DNA of 64,000 bases from the NCBI GenBank assembly GCA_030867875.1, contig JAOWCC010001634.1, positions 136,978,365 to 137,042,364 on the forward strand, in the 5' to 3' direction. The position numbers were made by a program, and so were the translations under genes. Shown piece after piece: positions 1 to 12,367 of the stretch (positions are counted from its first letter, which is position 1; every line of letters starts with the position of its first letter). The notes under the pieces are model-generated. The model made no database searches and was not told the origin of the DNA. It worked only from the letters and a program-made list of their open reading frames with translations. The DNA is from Actinernus sp. WN-2022 (lineage: Eukaryota; Cnidaria; Anthozoa; Actiniaria; Actinernidae).

Positions 1-314
1 TCCAGAGACTGTGGGAAAGTTTGGAAGGACACATGTCCGGCCAAGTAAGAAAAAATATTTGAATATCCTGGGTGTCCGCTATAACGAGAGCAGAAACAAT
101 AACAACTGTTACGTTGGGACGCGTGAAGTGTCCGCATTTCTAGATCTGTCGCCGGGGATCTGTCTGCTGTCCGTAATAACGAGGTGTCCGTAATAGCGGA
201 GTGTCCGCAAGGTGGGAGAGATTACTTTGCCTGGCGTCTTTCGAATTAATTGAGGTAAAAATGAAAAACGAACAAATTATAACAGACACCACGTCAACAA
301 CAAGTAATTTTATT

Positions 315-502
315 CAGGCGCGGATCCAGACCGGCTTACACCGGTTTACGGAAACCGGTCAAAGTTAACGTGGCGTGCATTAACCCCTTGGGGACTAAGG
401 GGGAGGGGGTGGGGGGAGGGGGAGTTCAGTAAAATTTCCAATTTTGGAGTTTGAGTTGGGAAGTCGGAAACCGGTCAGTTTTTTTTTCTGGATCCGCGCC
501 TG
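315..502. mobile_element. 188-bp MITE with perfect 16-bp TIR
   Basis: It begins CAGGCGCGGATCCAGA and ends with the exact reverse complement. It is flanked by TTATT on both sides (310-314 and 503-507). The uninterrupted site TTTTATTGAGTGTGCG occurs in A half-units and near 13562. Internal GGTTTACGGAAACCGGT and an AACCGGT near the right end add subterminal inverted repeats. The transposase superfamily is not clear from a 5-bp duplication. Confidence 0.85.
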
Positions 503-1456
503 TTATTGAGTGTGCGATCTCGAAACTATTGAAAGAATTAACTTTATTTCAGTGTTATTTTTCCTGTTGCATTGAAGTTGAAAGAAGGCGCTAATCGGCA
601 TTTCCTGTTAATAGTTTACACCGGATGGGATTGAAGTAGATAGACGTAAGTGCATGTTTAGTGCTTACATACCCAATGTACTTATGTTTTGAATGGTGCA
701 ACTTAAAGCTGGACATGATAGATGATCCGCGGAGTAGTTAAAGGTTTCTCATGATGCAAATATAAGTTTTGAATCAGTGTTTATCTGGAGCGATCAAACT
801 GAATTAAGAGTGAGATCATTTACAGTTCTTGAATAAGAACTAATCTGTACTTGTTCTATGGTTATTGTTTTTCCTGTTTGCATAGGTTTAAAATAGTTTT
901 AGCTCCAGGCAGTGTAGGAAGGGAGGCACTTAGTTTTTCCTGTTTGTTATTCAATACACCGGATGAGCCTAAAGTAGCAAGACAAATATTTCATATCGGT
1001 TACCCACTAGTTTTCATAATGGCCCTGCTCATGCATCATGATGCGGCCCTAATACGTAGCTTACTTTGCCTGGCGACTTTCGGATTAATTGAGGTAAAAA
1101 AGAAAAACGAACAAATTATAACAGACACCACGTCAACATCAAATAATTTTATTGAGTGTGCGCTCTCGAAATTATTGAAAGAATTAATCGGATTTACAGA
1201 TGCCCTTAAACTCAACCTGTTACATCCCTATTAAGTCATGCTTATACATGAGTGGCACTGAGGTTTGAAATACCACTTGTTGGAGCTTGTAATACCACTG
1301 TTACTCTTGTACGTAAGCAAGGACAATCTACTTGTGGTAAGAGATAGAAACAAGTCAAAGTTATTATTTTACGCATGCATCGGTTATGTAAATATTTGTT
1401 TCTTTACTTTACGACGTCGTACGTATTCATTGACACTTACATAAAGTCACTCACTC

Positions 1457-1504
<48 letters not shown>

Positions 1505-2659
1505 TCTTACTTACTTAGTAGTTTTGAGAGGGAAGACAACGCTTCATTAAAACAGAATAATTATGCGATTGTGTTTGCTAAGCCATTCTTGCAACTGAAT
1601 GCGCGCAAGATCAGTACTGACATCATGAATGCGCATCGGAACTTCCGTTTCCAACTGAGAGCAAGAATCTACTTAACATTCCTCTCTGATGTTGCTGATT
1701 GGCTAATTTTTGTTGCGTTCAGTTGGATATAAAGCAACTACATTGAGTGGCAAAGTGTCATAATCGATACAGGTTATACAACCGAACAGAAGAACTTATA
1801 AGAGAGCTAAGAAACTTTAACTATAGTAGAGGTAAGAGATATACGATTTTTAACGGCGTCTTTTCTTTCAAGCAACTAAATGTTCACTTTTTGGCCTGAG
1901 TACTTCGATGTCCGATTAGCGTTAATCCTAGATTAGATTTTTAACCATATCGTGCAAGGATTTTGATTGTCTTGGTAAAAGGCATGTTTCCTTATTCTAG
2001 GATTACACTCGGTAGGAAGCCACCACTTATTCCTCCGAGTCAAACAATACGTTTTTAATCTCAAATCAGTATTTCAAGAGTTACCAAGTTAAACTAAAGA
2101 TTACCCTTAATCCTGGATTAGTTTAATCAGGCTTTCAGGAACTGGGCCCATGGGCAATAATACCGATCGAAGAACTCCCGTCGTTCGGCACAACGTTTTT
2201 CCAAATGTTCCGCTGCATTCTTTAAATCGAGGACCCTAGTAGCGCTGTCAAACTGTCAATAACGTGAACGCTCTTTATGTACAATATTTTGCCGAGTTCA
2301 TCGACAACAATCAGTTGGGATTCTCAATCCACTAGGATTCTCAGGTTTGTCCGATACTTGATGTTGCAAATACCACTGTTGTTGTTTAAATTAGCGGCAC
2401 TCTTAACTGAATTAAGAGTGAGATCTTTACAGTTCTTGAATAAGAACTAATCTGTACTTGTTCTATGGTTATTGTTTTTCCTGTTTGCATAAGTTTAAAA
2501 TAGTTTTAGCTCCAGCCAGTGTAGGAAAGGAGGCACTTAGTTTTTCCTGTTTGTTAATCAGTACACCGAATGAGCCTAAAGTAGCAAGACAAATATTTCA
2601 TATCGGTTACCCACTAGTTTTCATAATGGCCCTGCTCATGCATCATGATGACCCTAATA

Positions 2660-3501
2660 CAGTCAACTCTCGTTATAGCGGACACCCTCGGGACCGTGAT
2701 TTGGTGTCCGTAAGAGCGAGAGTCCGCAATAGCGGTGCGAGAAAAAAAACGTGATTACAGCGTGAAAATGTTTATTTACGCACATGTAGTGGATATCACT
2801 ATTAACTGACCAATTTTTCACAATCTTACGAGTCTAGAGAGGTATTTATAACAAAGTAATGATGACATGCGTGTCATTGAACTGCAACTTTCTGTACTGT
2901 ACTGAGATTGATTTAGTTTCAACGCTTATCATTTCGCACAATCATGCTCTAAGGATCTATGAAAGCGCTGACAAGGCGATCGTTCCGTGTAACCTGCGTT
3001 CAGTCAGTCAGACCGAGATATCCAAGTCATTCTTTCACGAAAAAGCGTCCGATGCTGCTCTGCGACTTTCTGCTTTTGGCAGCAGTTTCACTAACTTTCT
3101 CCCCAAGCCTGATAAACTCGCTTGCGAGTGCAAATTGACCGCGCTTTAGAAGAAACAATTTCCACGTTATTGACATTTAGTCCCCAAATGTCCACTAAGG
3201 TGGAACGTTTATAGAGGGGCATGTTTATGAAGCTAGACATTACGGCATCAACTAATTGTAGCTGAGATTGTTCATTTCACTTCCAGAGACTGTGGGAAAG
3301 TTTGGAAGGACACATGTCCGGCCAAGTAAGAAAAAATATTTGAATATCCTGGGTGTCCGCTATAACGAGAGCAGAAACAATAACAACTGTTACGTTGGGA
3401 CGCGTGAAGTGTCCGCATTTCTAGATCTGTCGCCGGGGATCTGTCTGCTGTCCGTAATAACGAGGTGTCCGTAATAGCGGAGTGTCCGCAAGGTGGGAGA
3501 G
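2660..3501. mobile_element. Pogo-like MITE copy, right terminus eroded
   Basis: Same left end (TA then CAGTCAACT) as the intact copy at 12630. The right end has been replaced by CCGCAAGGTGGGAGAG and lacks the AGTTGACTG terminus. Confidence 0.75.
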
Positions 3502-3595
3502 ATTACTTTGCCTGGCGTCTTTCGAATTAATTGAGGTAAAAATGAAAAACGAACAAATTATAACAGACACCACGTCAACAACAAGTAATTTTATT

Positions 3596-3783
3596 CAGGC
3601 GCGGATCCAGACCGGCTTACACCGGTTTACGGAAACCGGTCAAAGTTAACGTGGCGTGCATTAACCCCTTGGGGACTAAGGGGGAGGGGGTGGGGGGAGG
3701 GGGAGTTCAGTAAAATTTTCAATTTTGGAGTTTGAGTTGGGAAGTCGGAAACCGGTCAGTTTTTTTTTCTGGATCCGCGCCTG
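3596..3783. mobile_element. 188-bp MITE, copy in B1
   Basis: Same TIRs and TTATT duplication as 315-502. Confidence 0.85.
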
Positions 3784-4737
3784 TTATTGAGTGTGCGATC
3801 TCGAAACTATTGAAAGAATTAACTTTATTTCAGTGTTATTTTTCCTGTTGCATTGAAGTTGAAAGAAGGCGCTAATCGGCATTTCCTGTTAATAGTTTAC
3901 ACCGGATGGGATTGAAGTAGATAGACGTAAGTGCATGTTTAGTGCTTACATACCCAATGTACTTATGTTTTGAATGGTGCAACTTAAAGCTGGACATGAT
4001 AGATGATCCGCGGAGTAGTTAAAGGTTTCTCATGATGCAAATATAAGTTTTGAATCAGTGTTTATCTGGAGCGATCAAACTGAATTAAGAGTGAGATCAT
4101 TTACAGTTCTTGAATAAGAACTAATCTGTACTTGTTCTATGGTTATTGTTTTTCCTGTTTGCATAGGTTTAAAATAGTTTTAGCTCCAGGCAGTGTAGGA
4201 AGGGAGGCACTTAGTTTTTCCTGTTTGTTATTCAATACACCGGATGAGCCTAAAGTAGCAAGACAAATATTTCATATCGGTTACCCACTAGTTTTCATAA
4301 TGGCCCTGCTCATGCATCATGATGCGGCCCTAATACGTAGCTTACTTTGCCTGGCGACTTTCGGATTAATTGAGGTAAAAAAGAAAAACGAACAAATTAT
4401 AACAGACACCACGTCAACATCAAATAATTTTATTGAGTGTGCGCTCTCGAAATTATTGAAAGAATTAATCGGATTTACAGATGCCCTTAAACTCAACCTG
4501 TTACATCCCTATTAAGTCATGCTTATACATGAGTGGCACTGAGGTTTGAAATACCACTTGTTGGAGCTTGTAATACCACTGTTACTCTTGTACGTAAGCA
4601 AGGACAATCTACTTGTGGTAAGAGATAGAAACAAGTCAAAGTTATTATTTTACGCATGCATCGGTTATGTAAATATTTGTTTCTTTACTTTACGACGTCG
4701 TACGTATTCATTGACACTTACATAAAGTCACTCACTC

Positions 4738-4773
<36 letters not shown>

Positions 4774-5928
4774 TCTTACTTACTTAGTAGTTTTGAGAGG
4801 GAAGACAACGCTTCATTAAAACAGAATAATTATGCGATTGTGTTTGCTAAGCCATTCTTGCAACTGAATGCGCGCAAGATCAGTACTGACATCATGAATG
4901 CGCATCGGAACTTCCGTTTCCAACTGAGAGCAAGAATCTACTTAACATTCCTCTCTGATGTTGCTGATTGGCTAATTTTTGTTGCGTTCAGTTGGATATA
5001 AAGCAACTACATTGAGTGGCAAAGTGTCATAATCGATACAGGTTATACAACCGAACAGAAGAACTTATAAGAGAGCTAAGAAACTTTAACTATAGTAGAG
5101 GTAAGAGATATACGATTTTTAACGGCGTCTTTTCTTTCAAGCAACTAAATGTTCACTTTTTGGCCTGAGTACTTCGATGTCCGATTAGCGTTAATCCTAG
5201 ATTAGATTTTTAACCATATCGTGCAAGGATTTTGATTGTCTTGGTAAAAGGCATGTTTCCTTATTCTAGGATTACACTCGGTAGGAAGCCACCACTTATT
5301 CCTCCGAGTCAAACAATACGTTTTTAATCTCAAATCAGTATTTCAAGAGTTACCAAGTTAAACTAAAGATTACCCTTAATCCTGGATTAGTTTAATCAGG
5401 CTTTCAGGAACTGGGCCCATGGGCAATAATACCGATCGAAGAACTCCCGTCGTTCGGCACAACGTTTTTCCAAATGTTCCGCTGCATTCTTTAAATCGAG
5501 GACCCTAGTAGCGCTGTCAAACTGTCAATAACGTGAACGCTCTTTATGTACAATATTTTGCCGAGTTCATCGACAACAATCAGTTGGGATTCTCAATCCA
5601 CTAGGATTCTCAGGTTTGTCCGATACTTGATGTTGCAAATACCACTGTTGTTGTTTAAATTAGCGGCACTCTTAACTGAATTAAGAGTGAGATCTTTACA
5701 GTTCTTGAATAAGAACTAATCTGTACTTGTTCTATGGTTATTGTTTTTCCTGTTTGCATAAGTTTAAAATAGTTTTAGCTCCAGCCAGTGTAGGAAAGGA
5801 GGCACTTAGTTTTTCCTGTTTGTTAATCAGTACACCGAATGAGCCTAAAGTAGCAAGACAAATATTTCATATCGGTTACCCACTAGTTTTCATAATGGCC
5901 CTGCTCATGCATCATGATGACCCTAATA

Positions 5929-6770
5929 CAGTCAACTCTCGTTATAGCGGACACCCTCGGGACCGTGATTTGGTGTCCGTAAGAGCGAGAGTCCGCAATA
6001 GCGGTGCGAGAAAAAAAACGTGATTACAGCGTGAAAATGTTTATTTACGCACATGTAGTGGATATCACTATTAACTGACCAATTTTTCACAATCTTACGA
6101 GTCTAGAGAGGTATTTATAACAAAGTAATGATGACATGCGTGTCATTGAACTGCAACTTTCTGTACTGTACTGAGATTGATTTAGTTTCAACGCTTATCA
6201 TTTCGCACAATCATGCTCTAAGGATCTATGAAAGCGCTGACAAGGCGATCGTTCCGTGTAACCTGCGTTCAGTCAGTCAGACCGAGATATCCAAGTCATT
6301 CTTTCACGAAAAAGCGTCCGATGCTGCTCTGCGACTTTCTGCTTTTGGCAGCAGTTTCACTAACTTTCTCCCCAAGCCTGATAAACTCGCTTGCGAGTGC
6401 AAATTGACCGCGCTTTAGAAGAAACAATTTCCACGTTATTGACATTTAGTCCCCAAATGTCCACTAAGGTGGAACGTTTATAGAGGGGCATGTTTATGAA
6501 GCTAGACATTACGGCATCAACTAATTGTAGCTGAGATTGTTCATTTCACTTCCAGAGACTGTGGGAAAGTTTGGAAGGACACATGTCCGGCCAAGTAAGA
6601 AAAAATATTTGAATATCCTGGGTGTCCGCTATAACGAGAGCAGAAACAATAACAACTGTTACGTTGGGACGCGTGAAGTGTCCGCATTTCTAGATCTGTC
6701 GCCGGGGATCTGTCTGCTGTCCGTAATAACGAGGTGTCCGTAATAGCGGAGTGTCCGCAAGGTGGGAGAG
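5929..6770. mobile_element. Pogo-like MITE copy in B2
   Basis: Identical in structure to the copy at 2660, carried along by array amplification. A partial copy (right part only) opens the window at 1-220. Confidence 0.75.
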
Positions 6771-6864
6771 ATTACTTTGCCTGGCGTCTTTCGAATTAAT
6801 TGAGGTAAAAATGAAAAACGAACAAATTATAACAGACACCACGTCAACAACAAGTAATTTTATT

Positions 6865-7052
6865 CAGGCGCGGATCCAGACCGGCTTACACCGGTTTACG
6901 GAAACCGGTCAAAGTTAACGTGGCGTGCATTAACCCCTTGGGGACTAAGGGGGAGGGGGTGGGGGGAGGGGGAGTTCAGTAAAATTTCCAATTTTGGAGT
7001 TTGAGTTGGGAAGTCGGAAACCGGTCAGTTTTTTTTTCTGGATCCGCGCCTG
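6865..7052. mobile_element. 188-bp MITE, copy in B2
   Basis: Same TIRs and TTATT duplication as 315-502. Confidence 0.85.
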
Positions 7053-8006
7053 TTATTGAGTGTGCGATCTCGAAACTATTGAAAGAATTAACTTTATTTC
7101 AGTGTTATTTTTCCTGTTGCATTGAAGTTGAAAGAAGGCGCTAATCGGCATTTCCTGTTAATAGTTTACACCGGATGGGATTGAAGTAGATAGACGTAAG
7201 TGCATGTTTAGTGCTTACATACCCAATGTACTTATGTTTTGAATGGTGCAACTTAAAGCTGGACATGATAGATGATCCGCGGAGTTGTTAAAGGTTTCTC
7301 ATGATGCAAATATAAGTTTTGAATCAGTGTTTATCTGGAGCGATCAAACTGAATTAAGAGTGAGATCATTTACAGTTCTTGAATAAGAACTAATCTGTAC
7401 TTGTTCTATGGTTATTGTTTTTCCTGTTTGCATAGGTTTAAAATAGTTTTAGCTCCAGGCAGTGTAGGAAGGGAGGCACTTAGTTTTTCCTGTTTGTTAT
7501 TCAATACACCGGATGAGCCTAAAGTAGCAAGACAAATATTTCATATCGGTTACCCACTAGTTTTCATAATGGCCCTGCTCATGCATCATGATGCGGCCCT
7601 AATACGTAGCTTACTTTGCCTGGCGACTTTCGGATTAATTGAGGTAAAAAAGAAAAACGAACAAATTATAACAGACACCACGTCAACATCAAATAATTTT
7701 ATTGAGTGTGCGCTCTCGAAATTATTGAAAGAATTAATCGGATTTACAGATGCCCTTAAACTCAACCTGTTACATCCCTATTAAGTCATGCTTATACATG
7801 AGTGGCACTGAGGTTTGAAATACCACTTGTTGGAGCTTGTAATACCACTGTTACTCTTGTACGTAAGCAAGGACAATCTACTTGTGGTAAGAGATAGAAA
7901 CAAGTCAAAGTTATTATTTTACGCATGCATCGGTTATGTAAATATTTGTTTCTTTACTTTACGACGTCGTACGTATTCATTGACACTTACATAAAGTCAC
8001 TCACTC

Positions 8007-8054
<48 letters not shown>

Positions 8055-9209
8055 TCTTACTTACTTAGTAGTTTTGAGAGGGAAGACAACGCTTCATTAA
8101 AACAGAATAATTATGCGATTGTGTTTGCTAAGCCATTCTTGCAACTGAATGCGCGCAAGATCAGTACTGACATCATGAATGCGCATCGGAACTTCCGTTT
8201 CCAACTGAGAGCAAGAATCTACTTAACATTCCTCTCTGATGTTGCTGATTGGCTAATTTTTGTTGCGTTCAGTTGGATATAAAGCAACTACATTGAGTGG
8301 CAAAGTGTCATAATCGATACAGGTTATACAACCGAACAGAAGAACTTATAAGAGAGCTAAGAAACTTTAACTATAGTAGAGGTAAGAGATATACGATTTT
8401 TAACGGCGTCTTTTCTTTCAAGCAACTAAATGTTCACTTTTTGGCCTGAGTACTTCGATGTCCGATTAGCGTTAATCCTAGATTAGATTTTTAACCATAT
8501 CGTGCAAGGATTTTGATTGTCTTGGTAAAAGGCATGTTTCCTTATTCTAGGATTACACTCGGTAGGAAGCCACCACTTATTCCTCCGAGTCAAACAATAC
8601 GTTTTTAATCTCAAATCAGTATTTCAAGAGTTACCAAGTTAAACTAAAGATTACCCTTAATCCTGGATTAGTTTAATCAGGCTTTCAGGAACTGGGCCCA
8701 TGGGCAATAATACCGATCGAAGAACTCCCGTCGTTCGGCACAACGTTTTTCCAAATGTTCCGCTGCATTCTTTAAATCGAGGACCCTAGTAGCGCTGTCA
8801 AACTGTCAATAACGTGAACGCTCTTTATGTACAATATTTTGCCGAGTTCATCGACAACAATCAGTTGGGATTCTCAATCCACTAGGATTCAAAGGTTTGT
8901 CCGATACTTGATGTTGCAAATACCACTGTTGTTGTTTAAATTAGCGGCACTCTTAACTGAATTAAGAGTGAGATCTTTACAGTTCTTGAATAAGAACTAA
9001 TCTGTACTTGTTCTATGGTTATTGTTTTTCCTGTTTGCATAAGTTTAAAATAGTTTTAGCTCCAGCCAGTGTAGGAAAGGAGGCACTTAGTTTTTCCTGT
9101 TTGTTAATCAGTACACCGAATGAGCCTAAAGTAGCAAGACAAATATTTCATATCGGTTACCCACTAGTTTTCATAATGGCCCTGCTCATGCATCATGATG
9201 ACCCTAATA

Positions 9210-10051
9210 CAGTCAACTCTCGTTATAGCGGACACCCTCGGGACCGTGATTTGGTGTCCGTAAGAGCGAGAGTCCGCAATAGCGGTGCGAGAAAAAAAAC
9301 GTGATTACAGCGTGAAAATGTTTATTTACGCACATGTAGTGGATATCACTATTAACTGACCAATTTTTCACAATCTTACGAGTCTAGAGAGGTATTTATA
9401 ACAAAGTAATGATGACATGCGTGTCATTGAACTGCAACTTTCTGTACTGTACTGAGATTGATTTAGTTTCAACGCTTATCATTTCGCACAATCATGCTCT
9501 AAGGATCTATGAAAGCGCTGACAAGGCGATCGTTCCGTGTAACCTGCGTTCAGTCAGTCAGACCGAGATATCCAAGTCATTCTTTCACGAAAAAGCGTCC
9601 GATGCTGCTCTGCGACTTTCTGCTTTTGGCAGCAGTTTCACTAACTTTCTCCCCAAGCCTGATAAACTCGCTTGCGAGTGCAAATTGACCGCGCTTTAGA
9701 AGAAACAATTTCCACGTTATTGACATTTAGTCCCCAAATGTCCACTAAGGTGGAACGTTTATAGAGGGGCATGTTTATGAAGCTAGACATTACGGCATCA
9801 ACTAATTGTAGCTGAGATTGTTCATTTCACTTCCAGAGACTGTGGGAAAGTTTGGAAGGACACATGTCCGGCCAAGTAAGAAAAAATATTTGAATATCCT
9901 GGGTGTCCGCTATAACGAGAGCAGAAACAATAACAACTGTTACGTTGGGACGCGTGAAGTGTCCGCATTTCTAGATCTGTCGCCGGGGATCTGTCTGCTG
10001 TCCGTAATAACGAGGTGTCCGTAATAGCGGAGTGTCCGCAAGGTGGGAGAG
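9210..10051. mobile_element. Pogo-like MITE copy in B3
   Basis: Identical in structure to the copy at 2660, with the eroded right end shared by all internal B copies. Confidence 0.75.
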
Positions 10052-10145
10052 ATTACTTTGCCTGGCGTCTTTCGAATTAATTGAGGTAAAAATGAAAAAC
10101 GAACAAATTATAACAGACACCACGTCAACAACAAGTAATTTTATT

Positions 10146-10333
10146 CAGGCGCGGATCCAGACCGGCTTACACCGGTTTACGGAAACCGGTCAAAGTTAAC
10201 GTGGCGTGCATTAACCCCTTGGGGACTAAGGGGGAGGGGGTGGGGGGAGGGGGAGTTCAGTAAAATTTCCAATTTTGGAGTTTGAGTTGGGAAGTCGGAA
10301 ACCGGTCAGTTTTTTTTTCTGGATCCGCGCCTG
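10146..10333. mobile_element. 188-bp MITE, copy in B3
   Basis: Same TIRs and TTATT duplication as 315-502. Confidence 0.85.
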
Positions 10334-10631
10334 TTATTGAGTGTGCGATCTCGAAACTATTGAAAGAATTAACTTTATTTCAGTGTTATTTTTCCTGTTG
10401 CATTGAAGTTGAAAGAAGGCGCTAATCGGCATTTCCTGTTAATAGTTTACACCGGATGGGATTGAAGTAGATAGACGTAAGTGCATGTTTAGTGCTTACA
10501 TACCCAATGTACTTATGTTTTGAATGGTGCAACTTAAAGCTGGACATGATAGATGATCCGCGGAGTTGTTAAAGGTTTCTCATGATGCAAATATAAGTTT
10601 TGAATCAGTGTTTATCTGGAGCGATCAAACT

Positions 10632-11287
10632 GAATTAAGAGTGAGATCATTTACAGTTCTTGAATAAGAACTAATCTGTACTTGTTCTATGGTTATTGTT
10701 TTTCCTGTTTGCATAGGTTTAAAATAGTTTTAGCTCCAGGCAGTGTAGGAAGGGAGGCACTTAGTTTTTCCTGTTTGTTATTCAATACACCGGATGAGCC
10801 TAAAGTAGCAAGACAAATATTTCATATCGGTTACCCACTAGTTTTCATAATGGCCCTGCTCATGCATCATGATGCGGCCCTAATACGTAGCTTACTTTGC
10901 CTGGCGACTTTCGGATTAATTGAGGTAAAAAAGAAAAACGAACAAATTATAACAGACACCACGTCAACATCAAATAATTTTATTGAGTGTGCGCTCTCGA
11001 AATTATTGAAAGAATTAATCGGATTTACAGATGCCCTTAAACTCAACCTGTTACATCCCTATTAAGTCATGCTTATACATGAGTGGCACTGAGGTTTGAA
11101 ATACCACTTGTTGGAGCTTGTAATACCACTGTTACTCTTGTACGTAAGCAAGGACAATCTACTTGTGGTAAGAGATAGAAACAAGTCAAAGTTATTATTT
11201 TACGCATGCATCGGTTATGTAAATATTTGTTTCTTTACTTTACGACGTCGTACGTATTCATTGACACTTACATAAAGTCACTCACTC

Positions 11288-11335
<48 letters not shown>

Positions 11336-12367
11336 TCTTACTTACTTAGTAGTTTTGAGAGGGAAGACAACGCTTCATTAAAACAGAATAATTATGCGAT
11401 TGTGTTTGCTAAGCCATTCTTGCAACTGAATGCGCGCAAGATCAGTACTGACATCATGAATGCGCATCGGAACTTCCGTTTCCAACTGAGAGCAAGAATC
11501 TACTTAACATTCCTCTCTGATGTTGCTGATTGGCTAATTTTTGTTGCGTTCAGTTGGATATAAAGCAACTACATTGAGTGGCAAAGTGTCATAATCGATA
11601 CAGGTTATACAACCGAACAGAAGAACTTATAAGAGAGCTAAGAAACTTTAACTATAGTAGAGGTAAGAGATATACGATTTTTAACGGCGTCTTTTCTTTC
11701 AAGCAACTAAATTTTCACTTTTTGGCCTGAGTACTTCGATGTCCGATTAGCGTTAATCCTAGATTAGATTTTTAACCATATCGTGCAAGGATTTTGATTG
11801 TCTTGGTAAAAGGCATGTTTCCTTATTCTAGGATTACACTCGGTAGGAAGCCACCACTTATTCCTCCGAGTCAAACAATACGTTTTTAATCTCAAATCAG
11901 TATTTCAAGAGTTACCAAGTTAAACTAAAGATTACCCTTAATCCTGGATTAGTTTAATCAGGCTTTCAGGAACTGGGCCCATGGGCAATAATACCGATCG
12001 AAGAACTCCCGTCGTTCGGCACAACGTTTTTCCAAATGTTCCGCTGCATTCTTTAAATCGAGGACCCTAGTAGCGCTGTCAAACTGTCAATAACGTGAAC
12101 GCTCTTTATGTACAATATTTTGCCGAGTTCATTACTTTCTTACTTACTTAGTAGTTTTGAGAGGGAAGACAACGCTTCATTAAAACAGAATAATTATGCG
12201 ATTGTGTTTGCTAAGCCATTCTTGCAACTGAATGCGCGCAAGATCAGTACTGACATCATGAATGCGCAATCAGTTGGGATTCTCAATCCACTAGGATTCT
12301 CAGGTTTGTCCGATACCTGATGTTGCAAATACCACTGTTGTTGTTTAAATTAGCGGCACTCTTAACT
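10632..12367 (+). repeat. Array half-unit A4 with an internal partial duplication
   Basis: It follows the A consensus until about 12130. There, about 135 bp copied from the same half-unit (matching about 11330-11465, the ACTT end through GAATGCGC) is inserted into the GCCGAGTTCAT segment. The insertion creates an open frame at 12108-12320 that no other unit has, so that frame is an artefact of the duplication. Confidence 0.85.

Larger units (their letters stand above)
801..4081 (+). repeat. Array unit 1 (A1 + B1)
   Basis: Half-unit A is 801-2408 and half-unit B is 2409-4081. A contains the ACTT microsatellite in its long form, then a TATA-like GATATAAAG near 1733 and a splice-donor-like AGGTAAGAG near 1829. 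B holds both MITEs. Unit 1 shares the base A with unit 2 in GGAGTAGTT (near 745), where units 3 and 4 have T. Confidence 0.9.
4082..7350 (+). repeat. Array unit 2 (A2 + B2)
   Basis: Near-identical to unit 1 but with the short ACTT tract (three repeats fewer), giving 3269 bp. A few private substitutions are visible, for example TTTTC instead of TTTCC near 3717 in the B copy just upstream. Confidence 0.9.
7351..10631 (+). repeat. Array unit 3 (A3 + B3)
   Basis: Near-identical to units 1 and 2, with the long ACTT tract. It has a private change CAAAGG for CTCAGG near 8889-8894 and shares GGAGTTGTT with the copy at 10564. Confidence 0.9.

Noticed and set aside
851..1234. 127-codon frame (and 98-, 96- and 68-codon frames) repeated through the array
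   Set aside because: They recur only because the DNA units are near-identical; the diverged copies B4 and A5 break or alter several of them, and no protein motif is visible.
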